From Artemisia argyi (lineage: Eukaryota > Streptophyta > Magnoliopsida > Asterales > Asteraceae), in NCBI GenBank assembly GCA_030686995.1, contig CM060681.1, forward strand, positions 165,352,333 through 165,416,332: a DNA stretch of 64,000 bases, given 5' to 3'. Made by a program: the position numbers and the translations under genes. Below are positions 45,172-55,471 of the stretch, in pieces. The number at the start of each line of letters is the position of its first letter. Position 1 is the first letter of the stretch. The notes under the pieces were generated by a model. It saw only the letters and a program-made list of their open reading frames with translations. It made no database searches and was not told the origin of the DNA.

Positions 45172-46398
45172 ATGGATGTAGGTTTTAATAAACAGCTTCC
45201 TGATGACTCTTGGGATTTGATCTTCAAGAAATTAGACTCGAATGTGGATCGAAATTCTTTTGGCCTAACATGTCACAGTTTTCTTGATATTCAAAGTTCA
45301 AGTTATAAAAGCTTGAAATTTGGATGCTCAGCAAGTGAGTCAAATTGCTCCATTCATGTTAATATTAATGATTTCGTTTTCAATGAACATCTCTTTAAAC
45401 GTTTTACCCAATTAGAGTCACTGTCTTTGGGCACTTGCCTTAGTATCAAGGATTCAGTTCTAACTCCATTTGTAAAATATGGGTCCAAATTGGTCTCTCT
45501 AAAACTTGATTTCTGTCATAATGTCACCGACATAGGACTTACTTTGGTTGCTTCTAGTTGTCCATTCTTATCCAGTATCAGCCTTGCTGGATGCTCTATT
45601 ACCGATAATGGATTAGAAATCTTAACCAAATTGTGTAAGTCGTTAAAAGAAGTGAATCTTGCTTGGTGCACAAACATAACTGACTGTGGAATTTTGTCTC
45701 TCAACCAAAACTCTCGTCAACTTAAATCACTCAACATAACCTGTTGTTGTAAAATTGTTGGTTTAACCTTCCAAGGGTTTTCTCCAACCCTGGCTTGTTT
45801 AGAAGCTGCGAATTGTGCTTTTGGTTCTACAGCTATCAATGAAATTTTAAGTGGAGGTGGTCTCGAGTATCTAAACCTTTGTTATCTTAATTGTAGTAAG
45901 TTTGATTCGAGACACAAACTGGCTGCATTTATTGGAATAGGATCTGCGGCTAATCTTAGATTCCTTAACCTTTCTATGTGCTTCTTTGTTGAGGATAGTG
46001 TTATAATTGCAATTTCGAAAGGGTGTCCATTGCTGCAAGAATGGAACTTATCTTGTTGTGACATGATTGGTATTTCTGGTTCGGAGTCAATTGGATCTTA
46101 TTGTCAGAATTTGGAGATACTTCATGTGGGTTGTTGTTTTAAACTTTGTGATAGAGGATTACTCGCTTTGGGTAATGGTTGCAAACGCCTCTCAGTGATA
46201 TGCATGAAATACTGCTCTAAAGTCACTACATCTGGGCTCCACCTTTTCAAAGTACAGAGAGAGGATGTTGAGATCAAAGAGGAAGCATTGGATACTAAGA
46301 TTTCCCGAATGTGGAATTTCAGATCCGATGACGCGGAATTTATATCTGATGACTCAGAATTTATATCGGACGACGAGTGGGAGATTGAACCATTTTAA
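45172..46398 (+). CDS. FBL12: F-box/LRR-repeat protein, FBL12-like
   Basis: The 408-residue product is probably the substrate-recognition subunit of an SCF (SKP1-CUL1-F-box) ubiquitin ligase. The F-box is N-terminal (residues ~9-50: LPDDSWDLIFKKLDSNVDRN ... LTCHSFLDIQ). It is followed by about eleven LRRs of the Cys-containing type (for example LVSLKLDFCHNVTDIGL, LKEVNLAWCTNITDCGI, LEILHVGCCFKLCDRGL). The final LKEVxx/EVKIKEEAL region is like plant FBL12. The tail is acidic with a small tandem duplication (EFISDD twice). I chose the ATG at 45172 because the sequence just before it (TTTGCTACATAG) is a good splice acceptor; the frame is also open back to an ATG at 45094, inside the inferred intron. 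A polyadenylation signal AATAAA lies at 46499. The substrate is unknown. Confidence 0.88.
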   Translation: MDVGFNKQLPDDSWDLIFKKLDSNVDRNSFGLTCHSFLDIQSSSYKSLKFGCSASESNCSIHVNINDFVFNEHLFKRFTQLESLSLGTCLSIKDSVLTPFVKYGSKLVSLKLDFCHNVTDIGLTLVASSCPFLSSISLAGCSITDNGLEILTKLCKSLKEVNLAWCTNITDCGILSLNQNSRQLKSLNITCCCKIVGLTFQGFSPTLACLEAANCAFGSTAINEILSGGGLEYLNLCYLNCSKFDSRHKLAAFIGIGSAANLRFLNLSMCFFVEDSVIIAISKGCPLLQEWNLSCCDMIGISGSESIGSYCQNLEILHVGCCFKLCDRGLLALGNGCKRLSVICMKYCSKVTTSGLHLFKVQREDVEIKEEALDTKISRMWNFRSDDAEFISDDSEFISDDEWEIEPF

Positions 46399-46515
46399 GA
46401 GGAAGGAGTCTTCTGTGCTGTTTACTTACTCTGAAGACTTGAAAAACTGTATCTTTCTGTATTAATCCTTTATTACTTGTGTAACTCCTGTATTGGATAA
46501 TAAAATAAGTAAGAC

Positions 46516-47167
46516 ATCATGAAACTTATTACCTGTGTAACCTTGAAGGTGAGGAAATTCTGAAACTTAACAATGTTGTGTGTTTGTTTGAATGTGTGCA
46601 ACACACTGTAATGCATTTACAACTTTGTTTGTCCAGGTTTTATTTGTTAAAATATCTTATTATTTTATATCATCATATAAATTATCATAAATGATCTTTT
46701 CAAGAATAACTGCCCGCAAAACGGAGAAAGAACCGTGCCTGGATCTCCTATGTTCGAAATCTAGGGAACTTGCTCGTATGGTGATTCACGTACATTGGTC
46801 TAATTCAACAGCTTACGATGAAGTCTTGTGGCCGGGAGTAGGTGTGGTGTAAATAAAGCTACCGGGCAACAGGGGGACACCGTTCTCTCTATAAGAGGTC
46901 AGATCTTAATTTTGGCTAATTTTAATCATGCCAGTAACAAAGTTTAAGCTTGAGAAAAAAGAGCTCAAACTGATGTAGTACTTTGTTTAATTTCCAGATT
47001 GAACACGTCGAATACATATAATAACTAGTGAATCATTCTGTTTGCACACAAAATTGAATACATAAATAACACTGCTATGTACTTTGCTCGAGTAAGCAAG
47101 CAAAGTGGGAAAAAACACAAGTATTTGACGTTGACGTTACAAGAACATAGAACTCGTGTGATGTTAT
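46516..47167. other. 3' flank shared by both laccase units
   Basis: The segment aligns with about 52057-52945 (ATCATGAAACT, TGTGTAACCTTGAAGG, AAATTATCA, CCCGCAAAA) and is the left end of the first tandem unit. The second unit differs by a SINE insertion. No gene is seen in it. Confidence 0.65.
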
Positions 47168-48162
47168 TAACACTAAGGCAGATCGAATGCTGGAGGTGGC
47201 AGCGTCTCCGATTTCCCTACTCCGTTTTCAATGATGAAAGCCATTGCAAAACCCAAAGCAAGATGAGTATCAATGTGACAATGCCTTAACCAAACTCCCC
47301 TAAAAATCCCGTAATTAGTATCATGTTATTATGTTAAAAAGTTATGATTTAGAAGATAAAAATTCTTTTTGCTGTCGGAGATTCATAAGTTCATGTTTGT
47401 TTTTTCTGGATTTTGCTTTAAATGGCAAATAGATCATAATCTATAAGAGATAAATAGATTGTAGCTAATTTTATTAAAGAATTTTAAATCTATATGTGTT
47501 TGCCTAGATTGCATATATAAAATAAATCATAATCATGACCATCTATAAAGATGATATATTGGAACTTCAATTATCTAGAGAAGATTCATATTTAGATGTT
47601 GGTTTAATTTTACATGGATTATCCGCTACGAATCTGATGGCGGCCCATTCTCCAACCGGAAAATTAATCGTACTCCGATCCTTTGTGGTGGCTCAACAAA
47701 ATTAAAGTTAGCAGTAAAGTCTTGTTTCCTTTACCGGCTGCCACAACTCACGAGGTACATTACCTGTGTAATCGAATTGCAAAGGTGGAACAGGTGGAAA
47801 ATCTGGTGTGTAAATATTGGGAATTTTTTGTGTGCAAGCTTGAAGTAAAGACACTCAGTTTGGTAGTACAAATGATGCATTAATTTATACCAGCACCAAA
47901 CCATGTGTTATAAGGCCCTTGGCAATTTTAGTAGGAATGGTTTACCAGGAGTAAGATCATTTGCAAAGTGGCAAAACTTTAAAAAGCTTAAAAAGTAATT
48001 ACAACCGTCCGATCAAAAATCATGATCCGATCAAATTAAAAGAGGAAATCTAAACATAGGGGCATGTTGGTCATTCCGATACAAATAATAATCTGTTACA
48101 TTTCTTTATTTCCCATCTCCTTCCCCCTTTATTTCCCACCAAATCCACTCTCAAATCCAAAG

Positions 48163-48545
48163 ATGAAAGACGATCTCCGGCGATCTTCATCACCATCACC
48201 ACCATTGCACCATCATGAGCACCGTCTCCATCACCATCACCATCACCATCACCATCGCCATCACCATCACCATCACCATCACCGTCTTCATGCTGTCAAC
48301 ACCACCGGAACCCCAACATCACCATCCAAATTAAAAAGCTTTCGCTTTTCTGATCTAAAGATGGCGACAAGAAACTTTCATCCTGACAGCGTGTTGGGAG
48401 AAGGTGGGTTCGGGTCTGGGTTCGGGTTAGTTTTCAAGGGATGGGTTGATGAACAATCTTATGTTGCTACTAAGCCTGTAATCGGCATTGTTATTGATGT
48501 CAAAAAGCTTAATTAAGAAAGTTTTCAAGATCACAGGGAGATTAG
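48163..48545 (+). pseudogene. Captured receptor-like cytoplasmic kinase N-terminus
   Basis: From the ATG at 48163: a Ser/Pro-rich start, a (CATCAC)n-encoded His tract (HRLHHHHHHHHHRHHHHHH), then LKSFRFSDLKMATRNFHPDS, the Gly-rich loop GEGGFG...GLVFKGWVDE and ATKPVIGIVIDVKKLN. This is the N-lobe start of an RLCK-VII (PBS1/BIK1-like) kinase. A 4-residue duplication (GSGF) breaks the Gly loop, a TAA replaces a Gln codon after KKLN, and homology stops at about HRE. About 60-70 bp before the ATG look like the source gene's 5'UTR (CT-rich). Confidence 0.8.
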
Positions 48546-48659
48546 GTAATGATTTGTTGTTAAAATGTGATAGGTTTAATGATGCACACCAACTGCTCGA
48601 CAAAATGCTTCAACCGGATTATGAGGTCTTAGCTAATGAGGCGTTAAATGTCGTTTTTC
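48546..48659 (+). pseudogene. Captured fragment of unrecognised origin
   Basis: Between the kinase and dyskerin pieces the frame encodes NDLLLKCDRFNDAHQLLDKM followed by [18 protein letters not shown]. It looks like real protein-coding sequence (helical, no stops) but I do not recognise the source family. Confidence 0.4.
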
Positions 48660-48942
48660 CAGTTTTGTTGATATGGTGGATGGGCAGTGGATGTTTGATA
48701 ATTCTAGGGATGAGACGTGCTTGAGGTGTGTGATTATGTCGTTGGAGGTTTTGCTGACTAGTTATAAAAGGTTGGTTGTGAAGGATAGTGCGGTTAATGC
48801 TATTTGTTGTGGTGCTAAGTTGATGATTCTTCGATTGTTGAGGTTTGAGAATGCGATTGAGAATGGTGAGGAGGTTGTTTTGATGACGACGAAAGGGGAG
48901 GCGATTGCATTGGGGATAGTTGAGATGATTACTGCTGTTATA
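48660..48942 (+). pseudogene. Captured dyskerin (CBF5/NAP57) fragment
   Basis: The frame encodes [48 protein letters not shown] and [18 protein letters not shown]. These match the C-terminal part of the pseudouridine-synthase domain and the PUA domain of plant dyskerin, the catalytic subunit of H/ACA ribonucleoproteins. The fragment is about 90 residues and has substitutions at conserved sites (for example Cys-Cys in ICCG, LRLL for PGLL) and no catalytic Asp region. Homology ends at ITAV. Confidence 0.82.
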
Positions 48943-48954
48943 GACAATAAAAAA

Positions 48955-49535
48955 ATGTTTCATCAATAGAAGACATTGTTTATCAATTAAAATAAAGGTT
49001 CGTCAATAAAAAAAATGGTTCATCAATAGAAGAGATTGTTCGTCAATTAATATAATGGTTCATCAATAGAAGACATTGTTCCTCAATTAAAATAAATGTT
49101 CATCAATAAAAAAAAATGGTTCATCAATAGAAGAGATTATTTGTCAATTAATATAATGGTTCATCAATAGAAGACATTATTCATCAATTAAAATAAAGGT
49201 TCATCAATAAAAAAAAATGGTTCATCAATAGAAGACATTGTTCGTCAATTAAAATAATGGTTCATCAATAGAAGACATTGTTCATCAATTAAAATAAAGG
49301 TTCATCAATAAAAAAAATGATTCATCAATAGAAGATATTGTTCGTCAATTAAAATAATGGTTCATCAATAGAATAAATTGTTCGTCAATTAAAATAATGG
49401 TTCATCAGTAAAAGAAATTGTTCATCCATTAAAATAATGGTTCATCAATTAAAAAAAAAATGTTCATCAATAAAAATAGTGGTTCATCAATATAAGACAT
49501 TGTTCGTCAATCAAAATAATGGTTCATCAATATTG
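48955..49535. repeat. Minisatellite, ~20-bp GTTCATCAATAAA monomer
   Basis: About 28 degenerate monomers of GGTTCATCAATA-GAAGACATT and TGTTCGTCAATTAAAATAAT type alternate, forming higher-order units of about 40 and 100 bp. It lies downstream of the dyskerin piece inside the insertion. Confidence 0.88.
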
Positions 49536-50154
49536 TTTGTTAATCAGTTAAAAAAAAGCTAAAAATAACAAAAATAACAAAAGATGTATTGTGGTACATC
49601 AGTTAGTGCATTTAAATGTACTTTTATAACAAAAATCTCTTTTAGGCATTTTATCAAACACTTTGTGTACGCTAAATATGTCTAAGACATCATCTTTAAC
49701 GTGCAATATCTCACTAATATCATATTGGATTTGAGTGATTCAAATTTCTGAGTTAAGAATGGCCAAAAAGCTACAACTTTAGTGTTTTAAGTTTTGCAAA
49801 ATTCGGCCTTTAAACTAGATAAAATTAGAACCGAAAATGACGAAAATTTCAAGAAAATCAACACTCGCTTAAAAAGTTAAAAAAAAAAAAAAAAAAGTTG
49901 CGATTCATATATCAAAATGCATACCAAATTAAAGAGAATTGAATTTTAAAAATTATTGTGAAATCCTTTTGTTGTAAAAGTTTGTCATTTGAAATTTATT
50001 TACGTTTGAAGTTTAGGGCAGAATTTAAAAAACAGGTCAAATTACCATAACGCCTTTTGACCGAATATTTAATAGAAAAAGAGGGAGGGAAGATGAGGGA
50101 CACATGGCTTTTTAGACTTTTTAATTTTTGATTCTTTTTAACCGATCGCAACTC
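49536..50154. other. Right part of the insertion, no gene seen
   Basis: AT-rich sequence with an A-run at 49880-49897. The last ~120 bp (GGGAGGGAAGATGAGGG, then a TTTTTAGACTTTTTAATTTTTG stretch) form the putative terminal region. Confidence 0.5.
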
Positions 50155-50749
50155 TGGTTTACCAGGACACTTTATTTGGTTTGAAAATGCAGTAACTGTG
50201 TCTGTGATGTTGTAGGCAGGAAGTTGTGGTAGAATTGGTTGTGAAGTGGAAGATTTGTATTCTAAGATTGTTGTGGCGGTTGTGTTGTCAAATGGAGCAT
50301 TTTGAGCAGTTGCATACGCTCTTGCAGCCATGTAGTAACGCCGTGGCTGTTAGTCAGCAGTCAGGAAGAGACGTCCATGGTAAGACCGGGCCCCACCATG
50401 ATGACATTGGTTGTAACTGTTTGGTGTAAGCAGCATCAGTGGCGACAACAGTTAGAAGAACTGTATCGCCAGTACTGTAGGTTTCACGATACCTAGCAAA
50501 AGCAAGTTTATTGGTGTTTAAAAGGAACGAAAATTCATCAAAATGATTTTTTTTAGATGACTTTATTTAGTACCTAGGCTTGAGCATATGAAAAGATCAC
50601 AAGGTTGCCGGTTAATAGTGATAGTGTCTAATATGTTTGGATCCGCACCACTGAACAATGCTTGTCGTAGCACACTGTTCACTTTCCGGTCCCACCATTC
50701 ACCTATTTCATCATTATCAAAAACGAACATGTAGTAGAGTCAAAATTCA

Positions 50750-50937
50750 TTAGTTATTTATAAGGTATGGTTAGGATTTGGTGTATGTTTAATTAGGTGC
50801 ATTTCCACATATGGTTGGTTTACTTGCTAATACTTCTCAACAATTTATGAAAAATCTGTCTCCCTCTTAAAATTTATAAATGCAAAGTCAACATCATCCT
50901 AAAAAAATAATTGAGTTTCTTTGAGATACATTTGTTT

Positions 50938-50998
<61 letters not shown>

Positions 50999-51760
50999 GC
51001 AAGTAGAAAGAAATTGGAAAATGTTTTTTACTTCATTAGTAGTTCCTTATCACGACTAGCGCATAGTAGTAGAGTCAAAAGCCTATATAGACTGTAAACC
51101 TCTTTTAACCATAAAAGTTAAAAGAAGGTGATTTATCGTAGAGAAAGGTGCACATCACCGAAGTTTCTATCATAGTAGGTCATATGAAAAAAGATTCATG
51201 ACTAGGCATCTTGGTCTTAATCAAAAGAGGTTTTTGGTGTAACCGCTAACTGTAAATCAAGCTCTTTTTATCATTTTTTTACTTCCCATACTAAGCAAGT
51301 TTCAGAAGATGTATGGATTACCCTTCTGTTTTTCTAACATTTTAGGATGTGTTTTGGATTTCTTATTTAAAACTGTCAGAACTTTTTTGCAAGAAACACT
51401 AGCAGATGATTAGTTGAATCAAATCCAATGATAGTTTGGCAAGTTTACTTTATTTGAATAAAAATCTGATAAGCTGTTTGAATAAACAATTCAGAAACCA
51501 CTCATAAGTGGGTACTAAAATGGTCAAAAAAGCAATTTAGATAAGCAATCCAAACACCCCCTTAAGAGTAAACATGCATAATATGGAACAGTAACAAATG
51601 CTTACTATTACTGTATTATGCTTTAAACATTAATTTTTTACCCTTCAGATAGAAATTGTCGTGTTGTTTACCAAATAAAAAACTATAACAGTGGAAAGGA
51701 TAAAGGATGCAAGTAACCAAATCCAATATCCAAATGTGAAAAAACATAGATTGAATTGAA
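50750..51760. other. Upstream flank of the laccase pseudogene unit
   Basis: It aligns with 56190-56570 and 35935-36795. It contains a pure A run at 50944-50995. No gene is seen. Confidence 0.7.
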
Positions 51761-52288
51761 ACGCAATCGAGATTGTGGGTTCCAAAATTTCTTGGACGAA
51801 AAAATATTAATAAGCTCGGCCAAAGCCGTTCCCCGAGCTGTGACTATCTTCCTTGCAACATCTCAAGACTCGACTGCCCGAGAAATATCTCTCACTAACC
51901 TCCAAATCATCAACTGATGAACCAAATCTTCAAGAACTCTGACACATGTTCTGTAAACCATCTAGTATTCTAGTAATTATCTATTATGCTACATAGTGAT
52001 GAGCCTTGAATCCTTGATGACATTGGAGAATTGACAGTTTGACTGACCCACCGCCTATCATGAAACTATTGCTTGTGTAACCTTGAAGGCAAGGAAATCG
52101 TGATGCATGCACAGCTTTGTTTGTTCAAATCTGTCTAAATCTCATATTGTTTATGTCATTGTATAAATTATCAAGAATAATTCAATTGACGGATAATAAA
52201 AGGATGATTTTCAAAAGAGAGACCTCCCGCAAAAGTGGAGACTGAAGAACCATGTCTCAATATCCTATGTGTGAAATGTAAGGTACTT
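51761..52288. other. Junction between the two laccase units, no gene seen
   Basis: The first ~290 bp have no match elsewhere in the window. From about 52057 the sequence aligns with 46516 onward, marking the start of the second unit. Confidence 0.55.
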
Positions 52289-52513
52289 AACCACTAGGGG
52301 TGCCCGAGTTGGTAAAGGGGCTTGTGACCATCATCACCAAAGTGTGAGAGTTCACAAGTTCAAACCCTGCTTAGTGCAAATAGACCCGATGAGGCCACTC
52401 CAGCCCTCCCAAAAAGGAGAGCTTTACCCGATTTAGGTTTGTGTGGAGCTTAAGCTTAACCCCACAAATTAGTCCGCCAAAAGGTCAAAACCTGTGGTTG
52501 TCGTAGAATAAAC
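52289..52513 (+). mobile_element. tRNA-derived SINE
   Basis: It is flanked by an 11-bp direct repeat with one mismatch (GTAAGGTACTT at 52278-52288, GTAAGGGACTT at 52514-52524). The 5' part has a tRNA-like A box (GGGTGCCCGAGTTGG) and B box (AGTTCAAACCC) about 50 bp apart, the internal RNA polymerase III promoter. The related segment at about 46765 lacks the insert, which confirms an insertion. About 225 bp, non-coding. Confidence 0.85.
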
Positions 52514-52945
52514 GTAAGGGACTTGTTCCTATATCCTTACGTCTAATTCCAGACCTTATGACGAAAGGAAAGATGGTGTGGCTCAAAGTAAAGCCCCTGG
52601 TAAAAAAGGGATCACTACTAGTTCTCTTTCTTTCTTTATGAGGTTTATAAGAGGCCCGATTTCGCTATTTTAAAACTTGTAACAAAAGTAAAGCTTGGAA
52701 AAAAAGAATTCAAGACCAAGGTCGTAGTTTGTTTCCAAGATTGAACACATCAACATCTATAAATTAATTGATGAATCATTCTGTTTGCACACAAGCTATC
52801 GAATACATGGATTGAACAAGTATGATAAACCTAAAACCTATGAACGTTGCTATGTACTTTGCTCGAGTAAGTAAGCAAAGTGGAAAAGGAAAAACACATG
52901 AACTTGACGATGACGCCACACAAACATGGACATTGTGTGCTGATC

Positions 52946-55382
52946 TTAGCATTTTGGCAGATCGGATGGTGGAGGTAGTAATGTCTCTGATTCCCCTACT
53001 CCATTTTCAACGATGAAAGCCATTGCAAAACCCCAAGCAAGATGAGTGTCAATGTGACAATGCATCAGCCAAACTCCTGTATAAGACCCCATGATTAATT
53101 AGTTCGTGATTTTATTTCAGATAATCAAGATACATATGATATTTAATGTTTAACAAGAACATATATTAAATTAACCCTTAATGTTACCTGGGTTATCCGC
53201 TACGAATCTGATGGCAGCCCATCCTCCAACTGGAACATCGATCGTATTCCTTTGTGGTGGATCAACAAGATTAAAGTTAGTAGTATCTCGTGACGGATTA
53301 AAATTACCAAAACCTTGACCAACTATGTAGAAATGGTATCCATGAAGATGAACAGGATGATCTTCGGTCGAAAAGATAGAAGTGTCTTGAAGAACAATCT
53401 GCACACTCGAACCAAACTTTAGCTTGTAAAGTCTTGTTCCCTTAACCGGCTGCCACAACCCACGAGGTACATTACCAGTGTAATCGAATTGCAAAGGTGG
53501 AACAGGTGGAAAATCTGGTGTGTAGACATTGGGAATCTTTTGTGTATAAGCTTGGAGTAAAGACACTCGGTTTGGTAGTACAAAGGATACATTGTTCATA
53601 CTAGCACCAAACCGTGTGTTATTAGGCCCTTGGCATCTAGGTCCAGGAGTGCAGTTAAAAAACCCAAATCCCATTGTGAAAAATAAATTTTCATCAATCT
53701 TAGTAGGGACGGTTACTTTACCAGGGCTCTTTATTTGGTTTGAAAATGCAGTGACTGTGTTTGTGTCGTTGTAGAAAGGAAGTTGTGGTAGAATTGGTTG
53801 TGTAGTGGAAGATTTGTATTCTAAGATAGCTGTGGCGGTTGTGTTGTCAAATGGAGCATTTTGAGCTGTTGCATACGCTCTTGCAGCCATGTAGTAACGA
53901 CCGGGCTGTTGGTCAGCAGTCAGGAGGACGTCTGTGGTTTGACCGGGCCCCACCATGATGACATTGGTTGTAAATTGTTTGGTGTAAATAGCGTCAGTTG
54001 CGACAACAGTGAGTTTGTGGTTAGCGACGCTGAAAAAGAGTTGTTGATTGAGTGCAGCATTGATAACCCTTAGAAGAACTGTATCGCCTTTGTTGACCGT
54101 AAGTTTCGTGGTACCTAGTAAAAGCAAGTTTTTTGATATTCAAAAACGATAAACATTCATCAAAATGAATTTCTTTTTTCGGGGACTGTAATTAGTACCT
54201 TGGCTGGAGCATCGGAAAAGATCACCAGGTTGCCCGTTAATTGTGATAGCATCTGATATGTTAGGAGCTGCACCACTGAACAATGCTTGTCGTAGCACAC
54301 TGATCACTTTCCGGTCCCACCATTCACCTATTTCATCATCAACAACGAACACATCAGTTCCTTAATCAGAAAAGGGTACGTATTTCGCATAAAATATCAA
54401 CATCTATTTCCATATTTCTTACTTTAGTCATTGTACATCTTTAGTCATTAAAACTTTAGAAGATGGTTTGTGTCCGTTTGAGTCATTTTGTAGCAAAAAG
54501 TTAAATCAAGTTAAAACACACTTTCTAATACGAAGTTTCTTTATGTAAAAATGTTAAAGTTTATGGTGTTTTATATGAGAATATTAAGAAAAAATGACCC
54601 AAACAGTGGAGAAAGCCATTTGTTATTGTATACATAAATAAATAAACCTATTAGAAAATGACACATACGCATGCCTAAACGGAGACAAATGTAATTAAGA
54701 AATCTTTACCTAAGATAACAGGAAATTCGATTTTAGGTGTTGGAAAGGGGTAAGAAGAACCCGACTTAGGGCGGATAACAAGTGCACCATAGACCGTAGC
54801 TCGTAGCCATCGGCTATGTGCATGCCACCACAATGTTCCCTCTTGGTCTTGTATGGTGAACTTGTATGTGTAACTTCCCCCGGGCCGGATTGGACATTGG
54901 GTCACAAACTCAGGTCCGTCAGCCCAAGGGTTTCGCAGTTGGCGTAACCCATGCCTGAAAAATACAATTAGGCATTAGACAAAGCATCAAAAATTTAAGT
55001 GTTAGATGTACACTCAATGCGCGTAAATAAAATAAATTTCTGTACCAATGAATGGTGACATTGTAAGGAGAAGCATTTGTGACTTTAACAGCAACACTAT
55101 CCCCGTTTTGTACTTCTAGAGTCGGGCCTGGAAACTGACCGTTAACATTAACGATTCTATGGTTCTTACATAGCCTATTTGCTGCTTGTTCTTGAACCTG
55201 TGGCAATATGATTATTATTTTTATTATCAACTCCAGAAAAAAAAATGCAAAACTCAGAAACAGAAAAGAACGCTAGCTAGTTGTTAGTGGCGTACTGTGA
55301 AGGCATAGTTATGCGTTTCTGCGAATGTAGTAAGGGCAAAGGAAAGCAGAAGGCTCAGTAAGAGAGCCCGTGAGATCGACAT
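52946..55382 (-). CDS. Laccase (LAC7-like), six exons
   Basis: This is a secreted multicopper oxidase that would oxidise phenolics such as monolignols in the wall or apoplast. Exons on the minus strand: 55382-55296, 55197-55046, 54954-54710, 54327-54199, 54114-53188 and 53076-52946 (87, 152, 245, 129, 927 and 131 bp, the classic plant laccase pattern). All introns are GT-AG and the 1671-bp CDS stays in frame to TAA, giving 556 residues. A signal peptide covers about residues 1-21. The copper ligands are complete: HWHG (exon 2/3 junction), [16 protein letters not shown] and HCHIDTH. Domains are Cu-oxidase 3, 1 and 2 in order. [14 protein letters not shown] is typical of the LAC7 group. The axial residue near the type 1 copper is Phe (WGF), where plant laccases usually have Leu or Met. 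Confidence 0.93.
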
Positions 55383-55463
55383 TATGAGTATCTTGTTTTT
55401 TAACACTTCTGAGTGAAGAAGTGTGAAGTTTTGGTGTGTACTAATGATGGCAATAAGGGGTTG

Positions 55464-55471
55464 TTTATATA
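55464..55471 (-). promoter_or_regulatory. TATA box of the laccase gene
   Basis: The complement reads TATATAAA about 82 bp upstream of the start codon, at a normal distance for a short 5'UTR. Confidence 0.7.

Larger units (their letters stand above)
47951..50154. mobile_element. Gene-fragment-carrying insertion (Pack-MULE-like)
   Basis: It is flanked by a 13-bp direct repeat TGGTTTACCAGGA (47938-47950 and 50155-50167) that is single in the intact laccase gene, so it is a target duplication. The ends show only weak inverted similarity (a TTAAAAAG-CTTAAAAAG block on the left versus its complement at about 50105-50125 on the right). The cargo is kinase and dyskerin gene fragments and a minisatellite. 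No transposase is seen. Gene fragments joined side by side between degenerate ends fit a Pack-MULE, but a different capture mechanism is not excluded. Confidence 0.6.
47168..50710 (-). pseudogene. Laccase pseudogene (exons 4-6 only, split by an insertion)
   Basis: Four pieces align with the intact laccase. They are exon 6 (about 47168-47298; the Cu-ligand HCHIDTH region survives), the 3' part of exon 5 (about 47615-47950, with an internal deletion that removes the HPVHLHG region), the 5' part of exon 5 (50155-50510, [20 protein letters not shown]), and exon 4 (about 50567-50705). Exons 1-3 and the promoter are deleted: intron 3 joins directly to upstream flank near 50750. A 2.2-kb element (47951-50154) splits exon 5, and stops and frameshifts are numerous. 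No functional product is possible. Confidence 0.9.

Noticed and set aside
48955..49535. CRISPR-like regularly spaced repeats
   Set aside because: Monomers are contiguous and degenerate without unique spacers, and the DNA is from a plant nuclear genome.
47168..50710. A second functional laccase
   Set aside because: Exons 1-3 are missing, exon 5 is split and partly deleted, and stops occur in the rest.
52289..52370. A tRNA gene
   Set aside because: A and B boxes are present but the sequence cannot make a full cloverleaf, continues another ~150 bp and is flanked by a target duplication, so it is a SINE.
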